A DNA stretch of 64,000 nucleotides from Bacillus smithii (GCF_001050115.1 NZ_CP012024.1:2646001-2710000); one strand, 5' to 3'; positions 10,058 to 20,056 are shown, numbered from the stretch's first letter. Made by a program: numbers and translations. The notes: generated from the letters alone by a model not told the origin.

Positions 10058-10090
10058 AAAAAGAAGAAGGCGCTCGTCCTTCTTCTTTTT
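10058..10090. terminator. Bidirectional terminator between yuzA and the glutamate dehydrogenase gene
   Basis: AAAAAGAAGAAGG pairs with CCTTCTTCTTTTT around a 7-base loop; A/T runs at both sides allow it to act for both converging genes. Confidence 0.8.
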
Positions 10091-10139
10091 ATATTTCTTC
10101 CTTTTACATCGGTTTAAAAAATCTGACTCATCTATTTAC

Positions 10140-11384
10140 TTATACCCAGCCTCTAAATTTAGCCGCTTCCGCTGTACGGCGGACTCCAATCATATAAGCA
10201 GCCAAGCGCATATCAATATTTCTGGATTGGGCGGTATCGTATACCGTGTTAAAAGCTTTCACTAATTTCTCTTTTAATCGCTCATTTACTTCTTCTTCTG
10301 TCCAATAATATCCTTGGTTATTTTGCGTCCATTCAAAATAAGAAACCGTTACGCCGCCGGCGCTGGCCAGCACGTCCGGAACAAGAAGGACGCCGCGATT
10401 CGTTAAAATTTTTGTCGCCTCCATCGTCGTAGGTCCGTTAGCCGCTTCTACCACAATGGATGCCTTAATATTATGTGCATTTTCTGAGGTAATTTGATTT
10501 TCTACTGCTGCCGGCACTAAAATGTCACATTCCAATTCCAGAAGCTCTTTATTCGTGATTGTATTTTCAAATAATGTTGTGACGGTGCCAAAACTGTCAC
10601 GGCGATCCAGCAAGTAATCGATATCAAGGCCATCCGGATCATACAGAGCCCCGTAAGCGTCTGAAATTCCGACAATTTTAGCTCCTTCATCATACAAGAA
10701 TTTGGCCAAGAAGCTTCCCGCATTGCCAAAACCTTGGATAATGACTTTCGCTCCTTTTATATCAATGCCTCGCTTCTTCGCCGCTTCTTTAATGCAAATG
10801 GTCACACCTTGAGCGGTGGCTTTTTCCCGTCCTTGCGATCCCCCTAATACAAGAGGTTTGCCTGTAATAAAACCAGGGGAATCAAATTCGCGCAGTCGGC
10901 TGTATTCATCCATCATCCAGGCCATAATTTGAGAATTTGTGTACACATCAGGCGCCGGAATGTCTTTTGTCGGTCCTACCAATTGGCTGATCGCTCGGAC
11001 ATAGCCGCGGCTTAATCGTTCGATTTCTCCCATCGACATCTGTCTCGGATCGCAGACAATCCCGCCTTTTCCGCCGCCATATGGAAGATTCACGATGCCT
11101 GATTTGATCGTCATCCACATAGATAGCGCTTTCACTTCATCTTCAGTGACATCCGGATGAAAGCGAACTCCTCCTTTTGTCGGGCCGGTTGCATCGTTAT
11201 GCTGTGCTCGGTAGCCGGTAAATACTTTTGTGGTTCCATCATCCATGCGGACCGGTATCCGAACCGTCAGCATACGCATTGGTTCTTTCAACAGTTCATA
11301 CATTTCTTCATTATATCCCAATCGGACAAGAGCCTCTTTGATTACACTTTGAGTAGAAGTAAATAGATTTAAATTTTCCGTCAT
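10140..11384 (-). CDS. NAD-specific glutamate dehydrogenase (RocG/GudB family)
   Basis: A 414-residue protein that oxidatively deaminates glutamate to 2-oxoglutarate and ammonia. The substrate site shows GPTKGGVRFHPDV and LPYGGGKGGIVCDP with the catalytic lysines, then PAPDVYTNSQIMAWMMDEY; the dinucleotide domain has IIQGFGNAGSFLAKF near residue 220; C-terminal VLASAGGVTVSYFEW is typical. Length agrees with B. subtilis RocG/GudB (about 424). RocG and GudB cannot be told apart from sequence alone. The upstream neighbour on the same strand is rocA, whose product makes glutamate, so the pair completes arginine/proline breakdown into the TCA cycle; the 300-bp gap suggests separate promoters. Confidence 0.93.
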   Translation of the reverse strand: MTENLNLFTSTQSVIKEALVRLGYNEEMYELLKEPMRMLTVRIPVRMDDGTTKVFTGYRAQHNDATGPTKGGVRFHPDVTEDEVKALSMWMTIKSGIVNLPYGGGKGGIVCDPRQMSMGEIERLSRGYVRAISQLVGPTKDIPAPDVYTNSQIMAWMMDEYSRLREFDSPGFITGKPLVLGGSQGREKATAQGVTICIKEAAKKRGIDIKGAKVIIQGFGNAGSFLAKFLYDEGAKIVGISDAYGALYDPDGLDIDYLLDRRDSFGTVTTLFENTITNKELLELECDILVPAAVENQITSENAHNIKASIVVEAANGPTTMEATKILTNRGVLLVPDVLASAGGVTVSYFEWTQNNQGYYWTEEEVNERLKEKLVKAFNTVYDTAQSRNIDMRLAAYMIGVRRTAEAAKFRGWV

Positions 11385-11688
11385 AAATTTCGCCTCTTTA
11401 CACCTTTTTCATCTTTACTATTATAATAACATTTTGATGATTCGTTCAACCGCCCTTTGAAAAGTTCTTTTCATTACGGATCAGAAACATCAAGACGAAT
11501 AACGGTTTTATCATGTTTTTTCAAAAAAAATTTCCCATCCTTTCCAGTCATTCCATTACTTTCAGAGATTTCGTTCGACGTCTTTTATCTCTCATTTATT
11601 ATTGTAATCATTGCGAAATTCAAAATTCTCTATAAAAAAGCATGATTAACGAATTCTTCCGCTGATGGCGACAAAACCATTTTTTCAC
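11385..11688. other. Intergenic stretch between glutamate dehydrogenase and rocA genes
   Basis: About 300 bp, A+T-rich. No supported gene. It should hold the promoter of the glutamate dehydrogenase gene on the minus strand, but no hexamer pair is clear enough to assign. Confidence 0.3.
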
Positions 11689-13233
11689 TCAAAACGCTTC
11701 CGACACTGTTTTGGCTTGCATATGAAGAAGCAAATAATCCGGCCCTCCCGCTTTTGAATCAGTACCTGACAAATTAAATCCCCCAAAAGGCTGGTATCCT
11801 ACGATCGCGCCTGTACACCCTCTGTTGAAATATAAGTTCCCTACATGAAAATCTTCGCGCGCTTTTTCCAAGTTTCGTCGATCATTGGAAATAACGGCCC
11901 CGGTTAATCCATATTCCGTATTATTCGCAATTTCCAGCGCATGTTCAAAATTTTTCGCCTTCGCAAACGCAACAACCGGACCAAAAATTTCTTCCTGCAT
12001 AATCCGAGCATCCGGTTCCACGTCCGCTATAATGGTCGGCTCTATATAATATCCTGTTGAATCGTCTCCTGTGCCCCCAAGAATGATGTTTCCTTCTGTT
12101 TTGCCGATTTCGATATATCTCATAATTTTTTGAAAAGAAGAGGGATCAATAACCGGCCCCATTTTGGTTTCAAAACAAGCGGGGTCGCCGATTTTCCATG
12201 TTTTCGCCAAGTTGGCTGCCCGATGAAGAACTTCGTCATATACCTCTTCCAATACAACAGCCCGTGAACAGGCAGAACATTTTTGCCCGGAAAAACCAAA
12301 AGCGGAAGCGACGATGGATTGAGCAGCCAACTCCAAATCGGCTTCCTTATCCACCACGATCGTATCCTTTCCACCCATTTCTGCTATGACTCGTTTTAGC
12401 CAAATTTGGTCGGTTTGTTTCTTTGCCGCTCTTTCATAAATTCGAAGTCCAACATCACGAGAACCGGTAAATGAAATAAACCTCGTTTTCGGATGATCGA
12501 CTAAAAAATCGCCTATTTCCGAACCGCTTCCCGGAACAAATTGAAGCACACCGTCAGGCAAACCGGCTTCTTTCAACACTTCCACCAATTTTGCCGCCAC
12601 CACAGGCGTTGTGGAAGCCGGTTTCAACAATACTGTATTTCCTGTTACAAGTGCAGCAACCGTCGTTCCCGCGGTTATGGCCAACGGAAAGTTCCACGGA
12701 GAGATCACCACTCCCACTCCGAGCGGTATATAATGATATCGATTGCGTTCTCCTTCTCTGCTTAGGACAGGAGCGCCATCTTTTATTTTCAGCATTTGTC
12801 GTCCATAATACTCCATAAAGTCAATGGCTTCCGCCGTATCAGCATCCGCTTCTATCCACGATTTCCCGGCTTCTTTCACCATGAGAGCCGAGAATTCATG
12901 CTTCCGGCTGCGGATGATGGCCGCTGCTTTAAACAAAATGTCCGCACGCATTTCAGGTTTCGTTTTCCGCCAAGATTCAAACGCTTCTGCAGCTGCTTGA
13001 ATCGCTTTTTCCGCCAATTCTTGATTGGCTTTGGAAACGAAGCCGATCACTTCTGTTTTGTTCGCAGGATTCCGGGAAATGATTTTCTCTTTCGTTGTGA
13101 TGAATTTGCCATCGATCACAAGCGGATACTCTTGCCCCAAATGTTGATTTGTCCTCTTTAAAGCTTCTTGAAACGCTTCCCGATTATTCTCATTCATAAA
13201 ATCTGTCAACGGTTCATGTTGATAAGCTATCAT
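11689..13233 (-). CDS. rocA: L-glutamate gamma-semialdehyde (1-pyrroline-5-carboxylate) dehydrogenase
   Basis: A 514-residue aldehyde dehydrogenase, the same length as B. subtilis RocA, converting glutamate semialdehyde from proline and arginine catabolism into glutamate with NAD. Key elements: [14 protein letters not shown] and [10 protein letters not shown] (cofactor), [11 protein letters not shown], the general-base glutamate in [13 protein letters not shown], the nucleophile cysteine in [11 protein letters not shown], and [19 protein letters not shown] at the end. The ATG chosen has AGGAGG 7 bases upstream and gives the family's [12 protein letters not shown] start; the frame continues open for 71 more codons upstream but without support. 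Pairs functionally with the glutamate dehydrogenase gene downstream. Confidence 0.95.
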   Translation of the reverse strand: MIAYQHEPLTDFMNENNREAFQEALKRTNQHLGQEYPLVIDGKFITTKEKIISRNPANKTEVIGFVSKANQELAEKAIQAAAEAFESWRKTKPEMRADILFKAAAIIRSRKHEFSALMVKEAGKSWIEADADTAEAIDFMEYYGRQMLKIKDGAPVLSREGERNRYHYIPLGVGVVISPWNFPLAITAGTTVAALVTGNTVLLKPASTTPVVAAKLVEVLKEAGLPDGVLQFVPGSGSEIGDFLVDHPKTRFISFTGSRDVGLRIYERAAKKQTDQIWLKRVIAEMGGKDTIVVDKEADLELAAQSIVASAFGFSGQKCSACSRAVVLEEVYDEVLHRAANLAKTWKIGDPACFETKMGPVIDPSSFQKIMRYIEIGKTEGNIILGGTGDDSTGYYIEPTIIADVEPDARIMQEEIFGPVVAFAKAKNFEHALEIANNTEYGLTGAVISNDRRNLEKAREDFHVGNLYFNRGCTGAIVGYQPFGGFNLSGTDSKAGGPDYLLLHMQAKTVSEAF

Positions 13234-13383
13234 CTTTTTCCCTCCTGAACATGAAATTGGAATCAGCGGAACACGATAAAACAGGCAATCATCCATGAAG
13301 TTCAGATAAAAATCATCTTTTTGTTTGGAAATCAGCTTATTACATGATATCGAAAAAGGCTTTTTTTCATGCAAAAATAAAAC

Positions 13384-13402
13384 CGAACGGCTTTGCCGTT
13401 CG
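13384..13402 (-). terminator. Terminator of yugI
   Basis: CGAACGGC/GCCGTTCG with a three-base loop, directly after the yugI stop; minus-strand T-rich tail GTTTTATTTTTG. Confidence 0.8.
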
Positions 13403-13405
13403 ATT

Positions 13406-13789
13406 TTATTTTTTTTGATACGTATTGCTTTTTTCGGATTGAGCAATCCATTCTTTCAGTTTCTCTTTTAAAGTATTAAATCCGGTGGAAGAATCGTCCA
13501 ATTTAATATTTCCGTATCGTCGAGACATTTTCCGATCCGTTTTGGTGGATTCCATTTCACGCATGGAAAGGCTGATTTTTCCATCTTCTTCATCAATCGC
13601 AACAATTTTAGCTTGAACCTCGTCCCCAACTTTTAAATAGTCTTCAATGTTTCTGACATATCCATGTGTAATTTCCGAAATATGGATGAGTCCTTGCGTT
13701 TCCTCATCTAAGGCGACAAACGCCCCATATGGTTGAATCCCGGTGACTTTTCCGGTTACTATGGCACCAACTTCATATTTTGCAGACAT
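13406..13789 (-). CDS. yugI: S1 RNA-binding domain protein (general stress protein 13, YugI)
   Basis: A 127-residue protein whose first 75 residues form one S1/OB fold: [28 protein letters not shown], and [24 protein letters not shown] are the standard S1 strands. The charged C-terminal tail ([10 protein letters not shown] onward) is not a known domain. B. subtilis YugI (GSP13) is ribosome-associated and stress-induced; the same role is inferred. Ribosome site GGAG lies before ATG. It is monocistronic with a clear terminator. Confidence 0.92.
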   Translation of the reverse strand: MSAKYEVGAIVTGKVTGIQPYGAFVALDEETQGLIHISEITHGYVRNIEDYLKVGDEVQAKIVAIDEEDGKISLSMREMESTKTDRKMSRRYGNIKLDDSSTGFNTLKEKLKEWIAQSEKSNTYQKK

Positions 13790-14130
13790 GCAAACACTCC
13801 TATAAAATTTTTTCTCCTATTTACGCATTGATCAATTATAGCATAATCATACTTCCACCGCAAAAACGATTGTAAACTTCATCCATATTCAACTGAATAC
13901 ATATCGATCGTCTATAAGCATTCCATGTTTATGGCGGTCAAAACAATTACTTGCCTAATCATCATCAAGAGACGTCTTATTTATCCATCATCCAAAATTT
14001 TTAGGAAAAATAAGAATAAATTTTCACATCATTGGACATCCTTAAAATGCAGCAAAGCTTTCTAATAGTATTCCCCCTACCCTTATTATCAGGACGAGTG
14101 GATCGTCCTCTTTTTTTTTTGCCAAAAATG
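13790..14130. other. Intergenic stretch between yugI and alaT
   Basis: About 340 bp, A+T-rich, containing the yugI promoter region on the minus strand. No gene is supported. Confidence 0.3.
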
Positions 14131-14165
14131 AAAGGCTGATTTCCCGTTAAAGGAATTCAGCCTTT
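14131..14165 (-). terminator. Terminator of the alaR-alaT operon
   Basis: AAAGGCTGA and TCAGCCTTT form the base of a stem with an inner TCC/GGA pair; the minus strand continues CATTTTTGG, ten bases beyond the alaT stop. Confidence 0.75.
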
Positions 14166-14174
14166 GGATCGTAT

Positions 14175-15341
14175 CTAAAGGGAAGCCAGAAAACGTTTCA
14201 TTCTTTTAATCGCTTCTTGAAGCTGTTCGATCGATGAAGCATAAGAACAACGAATATATCCTTCTCCGCCTTTGCCGAATACATGTCCGGGAACAACGGC
14301 CACTTTTTCCGAAAGCAAAAGCTGTTCAGCGAATTGCTCCGATGAAAGCCCCGTTCCCTTGATAGACGGAAAAGCATAAAAAGCACCGCCCGGCATATGG
14401 CAATCCAATCCTAGTTCATTTAAAGATTCGACAAAGAAGTTTCGTCTTCTTCTATAATCGTTTTTCATTTCTTCCACATACTCCATTCCGTTTTGCAAAG
14501 CCTCAATCGCAGCATATTGCGCAGGAGTGGAAGCACACATCATGGTATATTGATGCACTTTCAACATCGCTTTGGAAATTTCTTTTGGAGCGCATGTAAA
14601 TCCAAGTCTCCAGCCCGTCATGGCAAATCCCTTCGAAAATCCGTTTATTAATATCGTCCGCTCCTTCATCCCTTCCAAGCTTGCAAAAGAGGTATGCGGA
14701 ATATCGTAAGCCAGCTCAGCATAGATTTCATCCGCAATCACCAATAAGTCATATTTTTTTACGATATCACAAATGGCGATCAAGTCTTCCCGTGCCAGCT
14801 GTGTTCCGGTCGGGTTATTCGGAGAACAGATCAACAACGCTTTCGTTTTAGGTGTAATGGCCCGTTCCAATTCTTCCGGCTGAAGTTTAAAATCATTTTG
14901 CGCCAATGTGCCTATGGAAACGACATTACCGCCGGCCAGCTGAACGAGGGGTCCGTAAGAAACGAAGCATGGCTCTACTACCGCGATTTCGTCTCCAGGG
15001 TCAATAATCGTTCGAAGGGCAATATCCAGCGCTTCGCTTCCCCCCGATGTCACGATAATTTCTTGTTCCGGATCATATTCTGCTTGAAACCGTTCTCGCA
15101 TATAATCGGCAATCGCCCTTCTTAGTTCGATTAAACCTGCATTGGCCGTATAGGAAGTATATCCTCTTTCCAGCGAGGAGATGGCCGCTTCCCTAACGGA
15201 CCAAGAGGTAACAAAATCCGGCTCTCCCACTCCTAGTGAAACGACGCCTTCCATATTGGCCGCCAGATCAAAAAACTTTCGAATCCCAGACGGAGGAATT
15301 TTATCCACTGATTTGGCTATATAGCTTTTCGTTGTATTCAT
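14175..15341 (-). CDS. alaT: Alanine aminotransferase AlaT (YugH), class I PLP enzyme
   Basis: A 388-residue fold-type I aminotransferase. Landmarks are GVGEPDF near residue 38, SGGSEALDIALRT, the CSPNNPTGTQL motif, VIADEIYAEL with the PLP-ring aspartate, and the Schiff-base lysine in NGFSKGFAMTGWRLGF; the carboxylate-binding arginine lies in GYIRCSYASS. It makes alanine from pyruvate and glutamate in B. subtilis, where it is paired with the regulator AlaR. The ATG overlaps the alaR stop by 4 bp, so translation is probably coupled. A terminator follows. Substrate is inferred from synteny; PatA-like activity is possible. Confidence 0.9.
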   Translation of the reverse strand: MNTTKSYIAKSVDKIPPSGIRKFFDLAANMEGVVSLGVGEPDFVTSWSVREAAISSLERGYTSYTANAGLIELRRAIADYMRERFQAEYDPEQEIIVTSGGSEALDIALRTIIDPGDEIAVVEPCFVSYGPLVQLAGGNVVSIGTLAQNDFKLQPEELERAITPKTKALLICSPNNPTGTQLAREDLIAICDIVKKYDLLVIADEIYAELAYDIPHTSFASLEGMKERTILINGFSKGFAMTGWRLGFTCAPKEISKAMLKVHQYTMMCASTPAQYAAIEALQNGMEYVEEMKNDYRRRRNFFVESLNELGLDCHMPGGAFYAFPSIKGTGLSSEQFAEQLLLSEKVAVVPGHVFGKGGEGYIRCSYASSIEQLQEAIKRMKRFLASL

Positions 15342-15838
15342 GGTGACACCACAATTCTTCTATCATCATTGTTTTGGTCATAAATAATTCCGTCATGCTT
15401 ATATTTTTTCAGTTGGAAATGTGTAGTAGTCGAAACGACCGAATCCAACGTGGACAGTTTTTCCGAAACAAAGCGGGAAATTTCATTCATCGAACGGCCT
15501 TCCACCGTCACGGACAAATCGTAAGCGCCGCTCATTAAATAAACGGATTTCACTTCTTTAAACCGATAAATGCGCTCAGCCACGGCATCGAAACCTACTC
15601 CCCGTTTTGGCGTGACTTTCACATCTATCATGGCGGTGACTCCATGATAGCTATCTACTTTCGACCAATTTACTAAAGTTGTATAATGGACGATAATATT
15701 TTCTTTTTCTAATTTTTGAATCACTTCTTGAACTTCCTCGACAGATAATTGTGTCATTTTTGCTATGTTCTCGAGAGTCGTTCTGGCATCCTTTTCCAGA
15801 ATCGCCAATATCTCCAGTTCTTTCTCGTTGAGCTCCAT
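15338..15838 (-). CDS. alaR: Lrp/AsnC-type regulator AlaR (YugG)
   Basis: A 166-residue protein with an N-terminal winged helix-turn-helix (LEILAILEKDARTTLENIAK, VQEVIQKLEKENIIVHYTT, about residues 8-55) and a C-terminal RAM ligand-binding domain (VKSVYLMSGAYDLSVTVEG, about 95-112). In B. subtilis AlaR activates alaT in response to alanine; the same is inferred because the genes overlap. It is the first gene of the two-gene operon, with the divergent yugF 130 bp away. Confidence 0.92.
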   Translation of the reverse strand: MELNEKELEILAILEKDARTTLENIAKMTQLSVEEVQEVIQKLEKENIIVHYTTLVNWSKVDSYHGVTAMIDVKVTPKRGVGFDAVAERIYRFKEVKSVYLMSGAYDLSVTVEGRSMNEISRFVSEKLSTLDSVVSTTTHFQLKKYKHDGIIYDQNNDDRRIVVSP

Positions 15839-15966
15839 GATTCTCCCCCATTTTTGAAATATTAAGACTACTTTATTATAACAAATTTAGGAGAAAATAA
15901 AGAAGAGAGTTCCATTTAATCAAGAAAAGTTTCTCACGGATTTCCATCAACTAGGGGGAACCAACA

Positions 15967-16824
15967 TTGTTCAATCAAAAAGAAAGAGTTTCAATCAAAA
16001 TAGACGATTCTTGCTTATATTACCGCTATATTCCAAATAGTGCAGCCAAATACACGCTTGTCTTTTTGCACGGCTTTCTTTCTTCCTCTTTTAGTTTTCG
16101 CAAACTGATTCCTTTATTAAAAACAGATTATGCACTTCTTTTGATTGACTGGCCGCCGTTTGGAAAAAGCAAAAAATCAAAGGCATTTCTTTACTCGTAC
16201 GAAAATATTGCCGCCTCCATTCTCCGGCTGCTTCGTTCTTTCCAATTCGAATCCGTCGTGCTCGTGGGTCATTCCATGGGAGGACAGTTGATTTTGAATA
16301 TGCTGAAACAAAAGCCGGATGCGGCGGAAAAAATGATACTCATCAATGGCTCTGCTTATATTCCGAGGTTCAAACAATCTCTGATTTTGGCCAGTTATCT
16401 GCCATTTGCCCATCGATTGGTAAAACGCTTGCTGGAAAAAACAGGGGTGGAGGGAAATTTGCGGTCAGCTGTCTATGAACATGAAAAAATTGATCAAGAA
16501 ATGGTGGCAGGCTATATGGAACCATTTCTTTCTGAGGATATTTTCCACGAACTGATCCGATTTCTGCGCCATAGGGAAGGCGATCTTTCTTCCGTAGAAA
16601 TTCAAAACATACAAACCCCTTCTCTTTTAATTCACGGGGAATTTGACAAGATCGTTCCTTTCCATATCGGCAAACGGTTAGCTCAAGATTTGCCGAACAG
16701 CCGTCTCGTTATGATCGAAAAAGCCGGACATCTTTTACCGGAAGAAAATCCGGAAGAGATCTGCCGGCACTTGAACGAATTTGTCAGCGTTGAAAAGGGA
16801 GATCGCACGAAGAATTTTCTTTGA
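15967..16824 (+). CDS. yugF: Alpha/beta hydrolase YugF
   Basis: A 285-residue hydrolase. It has the oxyanion region TLVFLHGFLSS, the nucleophile elbow VVLVGHSMGGQL (Ser near residue 100), the acid residue in LLIHGEFDKIVPF and the catalytic His in EKAGHLLPEENP. No signal peptide, so cytosolic. The natural substrate is not known. Start is TTG with AGGGGG 8 bases upstream; there is no suitable ATG nearby. The 3' end overlaps the converging yugE by 41 bp. Confidence 0.88.
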   Translation: MFNQKERVSIKIDDSCLYYRYIPNSAAKYTLVFLHGFLSSSFSFRKLIPLLKTDYALLLIDWPPFGKSKKSKAFLYSYENIAASILRLLRSFQFESVVLVGHSMGGQLILNMLKQKPDAAEKMILINGSAYIPRFKQSLILASYLPFAHRLVKRLLEKTGVEGNLRSAVYEHEKIDQEMVAGYMEPFLSEDIFHELIRFLRHREGDLSSVEIQNIQTPSLLIHGEFDKIVPFHIGKRLAQDLPNSRLVMIEKAGHLLPEENPEEICRHLNEFVSVEKGDRTKNFL

Positions 16825-17059
16825 CGGCTAACAATGCGCTTGCTATGGGTTCAATTTCTTCACGCGGAAGAAGTTCTTCAAATGAAAGTTCAAAGATGGC
16901 ACGAATTTTTCGCACAAGAGTTTCAAGGTTATCCGTTTCATGAACCGCTTGGATAATATCCGCCATTTCCGTATCATATTGACCTGCTCCAATGCGGAAT
17001 GGATCCCAGCCCATTAAAATATCTGCCAGCTGCAGATTCGTTTTAGCGATTGGATTCAA
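16784..17059 (-). CDS. yugE: YugE, DUF1871 family
   Basis: A 91-residue all-helical protein. It has the conserved family segment DILMGWDPFRIGAGQYDTE followed by two acidic helices. Function unknown. It converges with yugF and the 3' ends overlap by 41 bp. Its start faces patB, with a purine-rich AAAAGGTGATGC before ATG, matching the B. subtilis yugF-yugE-patB order. Confidence 0.85.
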   Translation of the reverse strand: MNPIAKTNLQLADILMGWDPFRIGAGQYDTEMADIIQAVHETDNLETLVRKIRAIFELSFEELLPREEIEPIASALLAVKENSSCDLPFQR

Positions 17060-17141
17060 GTTGCATCACCTTTTGTTTTACCATTTTTGCTTCTTATTTT
17101 ACCATGGAGTAGAGAAATCAAAAACTAGGAGGAAATATGGA

Positions 17142-18314
17142 ATGGTGCAATTTGACGAAATCATCGGCCGAAAAGGAACTTCCTCAGTAAAATGGGACCA
17201 AATCAAAACGATATTCGGAACCGAAGAAGCGTTGCCTATGTGGGTAGCAGACATGGACTTCCGCGCCCCGCAAGAAGTGATCGAGGCTCTGAAGAAAAAA
17301 ATCGAACATGGCGTTTTTGGTTATACGACCATGCCGTACTCTGCCATCGAAGCTGTTTGCCAATGGATGGAGAAGCGTCATCATTTTCCCGTTCAAAGAG
17401 AATGGCTGCTTTTCAGCCCGGGCGTAGTTCCTTCCATCAGTTTAGCCATTCAAGCGTTGACGGAGGAAGGTGACGAAGTGCTAGTGCAGCCGCCCATTTA
17501 CCCGCCGTTTTTCAACATGGTAAAAGCAAATAACCGCAAAGTGGCCTATTGCCCGCTTGTCTTAAAGGGCAATCAATACGAGATCAACTTTGATGCGTTT
17601 GAACAGTTGTTAAAAACTAGAAATATTCGATTGTTTTTGCTGTGCAGTCCACACAATCCCGGCGGAAGGGTATGGACAAAAGAAGAATTAACCAAAATAG
17701 CGGATCTCTGTCAAACTTATCAAGTATGGATCGTCTCTGACGAAATCCATAGTGATTTGACGGCACTCCCAAACAAACATATCCCCATCGCTTCCATAAA
17801 AGAAGAATACCGCGAATTTGTCATTACTTGCATCGCGCCAAGCAAGACTTTCAATTTAGCAGGACTTCAAGCTTCCTGTATCATTGTGCCAAACACAAAA
17901 ATTCGGAATCAATTATCCCGCGTTCAAAAACGTCAAGGCTTTTTCCAGCTGAATATGATGGGAATGGCAGCGATGGAAGCTGCTTATCGTTACGGGGAAA
18001 AGTGGTTGGATGAAGCCATTTCCTATATTCGTGGAAACGTGGAGCTTGTGAAGCAGTTTATTGAAAAAGAAATTCCATCATTAAAAGTAATGGAACCGCA
18101 AGGCGGATATCTGATTTGGATTGATTGCCGAGAAACCGGCTTAACGGATCAAGAAATAAAAGAGCGGCTTTTATTCAAAGGAAAACTGGCTTTAGAGTCC
18201 GGCCCTAAATACGGACCAGGCGGAGAAGGGTTTGTCCGTATGAATGTCGGCTGCCCGCGCTCCTTAGTCGAGGAAGGTTTGAAGCGAATGAAAGCTGCGT
18301 TTTCGAAAGACTAA
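17142..18314 (+). CDS. patB: Cystathionine beta-lyase / C-S lyase PatB (MalY type)
   Basis: A 390-residue PLP enzyme, fold type I. Start ATG is 9 bases after AGGAGG and gives MVQFDEIIGRKGT, the usual PatB N-terminus. Landmarks: LPMWVADMDFRAP near residue 32, SPGVVPSISLAIQ, the asparagine in LLCSPHNPGGRVW, IVSDEIHSDL, and the Schiff-base lysine in APSKTFNLAGLQ; C-terminal FVRMNVGCPRSL. Family enzymes split cystathionine or cysteine conjugates into pyruvate, ammonia and a thiol in the cytosol. It is alone on its strand. Confidence 0.93.
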   Translation: MVQFDEIIGRKGTSSVKWDQIKTIFGTEEALPMWVADMDFRAPQEVIEALKKKIEHGVFGYTTMPYSAIEAVCQWMEKRHHFPVQREWLLFSPGVVPSISLAIQALTEEGDEVLVQPPIYPPFFNMVKANNRKVAYCPLVLKGNQYEINFDAFEQLLKTRNIRLFLLCSPHNPGGRVWTKEELTKIADLCQTYQVWIVSDEIHSDLTALPNKHIPIASIKEEYREFVITCIAPSKTFNLAGLQASCIIVPNTKIRNQLSRVQKRQGFFQLNMMGMAAMEAAYRYGEKWLDEAISYIRGNVELVKQFIEKEIPSLKVMEPQGGYLIWIDCRETGLTDQEIKERLLFKGKLALESGPKYGPGGEGFVRMNVGCPRSLVEEGLKRMKAAFSKD

Positions 18315-18418
18315 TTCACTTCATGCAGCACGTTGCCGTAAATGGACGAAAGCGCCGGTCATCTGAACCGGCGCCCAATGGTTTGGATACATAAATTCGC
18401 CAATTTAAAATAATGAGC

Positions 18419-18622
18419 TTATTTCCTTAAATGGCGTCTCTGTTTATTAATTTGCTCTTCTAATTCCCTTGTTTTTTCCTCTTCTTTTTTGGAGATTTTT
18501 TTAATCAACAGGAAGGCGATCACTGCCAAAATAAAAAAAATGGTCATAGATATAGCCGCCGGAATATACTCCGATTTATCTTCCGGAAAATACAAAAACA
18601 AACCTAATATGAAAGCGATCAA
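18419..18622 (-). CDS. Small membrane protein with charged C-terminal coil, 67 aa
   Basis: Two hydrophobic segments (about residues 1-11 and 20-40) precede a strongly charged helical tail KKISKKEEEKTRELEEQINKQ that should form a short coiled coil in the cytosol. The start is TTG, with AAGGGGG about 10 bases upstream. The family was not recognised. It stands between patB and ppiB, roughly where B. subtilis has kinB, and has no relation to a kinase. Confidence 0.5.
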   Translation of the reverse strand: MIAFILGLFLYFPEDKSEYIPAAISMTIFFILAVIAFLLIKKISKKEEEKTRELEEQINKQRRHLRK

Positions 18623-18841
18623 AACAAAACAGCCCCCTTAATAGTAATGAGCTCCCTATTTCTCTTCACCATTCCAACTTCTATCCCCTTCGTCCATTCT
18701 CGATTCAAATACGAGAAAACAGCAGCCACATCAAACATTTTGTTCCCAAAATTCTGATTTCTTACATTCTACCTTTAAATCATCATGTTCGAAATCCATC
18801 GTTCCTCCGCCGGATTGAAGCATCCCGCGGAGGACTTTCAT

Positions 18842-19432
18842 TTATTCGGCCACCAATATCGTTTCAATAATCACATCTTCCAAAGGACGATCTTGTTGAT
18901 CTGTTTCCACGTTGGCGATTTCATCTACAACGTCCATTCCTTCCAACACTTGTCCAAAGACAGTGTGGCGGAAGTCAAGCCAAGGCGTTCCACCTTTCTC
19001 CATATAAACGTCAATAATTTCTTTCGGATACCCGGCTTTTTCCATTTGTTCCCGAAAACCAGGATCGATGTTTTGATTTTGGACAATAAAAAACTGGCTT
19101 CCATTTGTGTTTGGCCCCGCATTGGCCATCGAGAGCGCTCCTCGAATGTTAAACAAATTCGGCGAGAATTCATCTTCAAATGGCTTTCCGTAAATGCTCT
19201 CTCCACCTGTTCCATTTCCTTTCGGATCGCCGCCTTGAATCATAAAATCGCGAATCACACGATGAAAAATTAATCCGTTGTAATAGCCGTTTTTGCTGTG
19301 AGTAATAAAATTTTCCACGGTTTTCGGCGCGTATTCCGGAAACAGCTTGATTTTAATGCTGCCTTTATTGGTCTTCATTTCAACAACGATCTCATTTTCT
19401 GCTACTTGATTGGTTAATTGCGGAAATGTCAT
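18842..19432 (-). CDS. Cyclophilin-type peptidyl-prolyl cis-trans isomerase
   Basis: A 196-residue cyclophilin. Catalytic elements are [15 protein letters not shown] (active Arg, Phe, Met, Gln), [19 protein letters not shown], and [18 protein letters not shown]. It is longer than B. subtilis PpiB (143 aa): an extra 30-residue segment, [20 protein letters not shown], lies between the two core motifs, as in the long Firmicute variant. No signal peptide, so cytosolic folding catalyst. It has its own GGAG ribosome site. The symbol is left open because ppiB usually denotes the short form. Confidence 0.92.
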   Translation of the reverse strand: MTFPQLTNQVAENEIVVEMKTNKGSIKIKLFPEYAPKTVENFITHSKNGYYNGLIFHRVIRDFMIQGGDPKGNGTGGESIYGKPFEDEFSPNLFNIRGALSMANAGPNTNGSQFFIVQNQNIDPGFREQMEKAGYPKEIIDVYMEKGGTPWLDFRHTVFGQVLEGMDVVDEIANVETDQQDRPLEDVIIETILVAE

Positions 19433-19594
19433 AAATTTTCTCCTTCCGTTTTATTATCTCTCTTACTTTACCTTATTGCGGATGAAATTTCCACATCGCA
19501 ACTTCGGCTGGAGCTTCCCGACTAAAAAGTTCTTTTCCCGTTCCATTCTTTTTGTGTTATGTTTATGAAAAAGACTTTTCAGGAGGAACGAATC

Positions 19595-19993
19595 ATGGAT
19601 ATAGGAGATGTGGTAACCGCCATTTACAAAACAGGAAAATATATCGGAAAAATTACGGACGAACGACCGGAACATTATACCGTGCAAATATTAGCGGTAG
19701 AAAAGCACCCGCTGCAAGGAGACCTTCATCATCCGAAACAAGGAAATGTAGGCTTTTTCCACGAACGCAAAGCGCTGGCTTTCAAAGAACAAGCCAATAT
19801 TCCTAAAAAAATGGTGAAACCTTTTACCGGAAAAGTGCCGAATTACACGGAATCATTGGTGAAATCCTTTATCGTTTATAAACAGGAACTGGAACAAAAC
19901 CCGGAAAATGAATATGCCCAAAAAAGCCTCCAATGTTTATCATCCATACAAAAAGAATACGAATTCATGTACTCGATTTCCTTCCCAAATTAA
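19595..19993 (+). CDS. kapB: Kinase-associated protein KapB
   Basis: A 132-residue protein that matches KapB of B. subtilis along its length: VVTAIYKTGKYIGKIT, QGDLHHPKQGNV, FFHERKALAFKEQANIP and the VPNYTESLVKSF tail. The ATG used has AGGAGG 8 bases upstream. In B. subtilis KapB is needed for phosphate input from the sensor kinase KinB into the Spo0A sporulation phosphorelay, and kinB lies immediately upstream of it. No kinB is visible anywhere between patB and this gene. No lipobox is seen, despite the family's old name 'lipoprotein'. Confidence 0.88.
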   Translation: MDIGDVVTAIYKTGKYIGKITDERPEHYTVQILAVEKHPLQGDLHHPKQGNVGFFHERKALAFKEQANIPKKMVKPFTGKVPNYTESLVKSFIVYKQELEQNPENEYAQKSLQCLSSIQKEYEFMYSISFPN

Positions 19994-20056
19994 TCATCCA
20001 GTACAAAAATTCGTATTTTCTCTACACATCAAACCTTCGCTTCTCCATGTTTGCCA

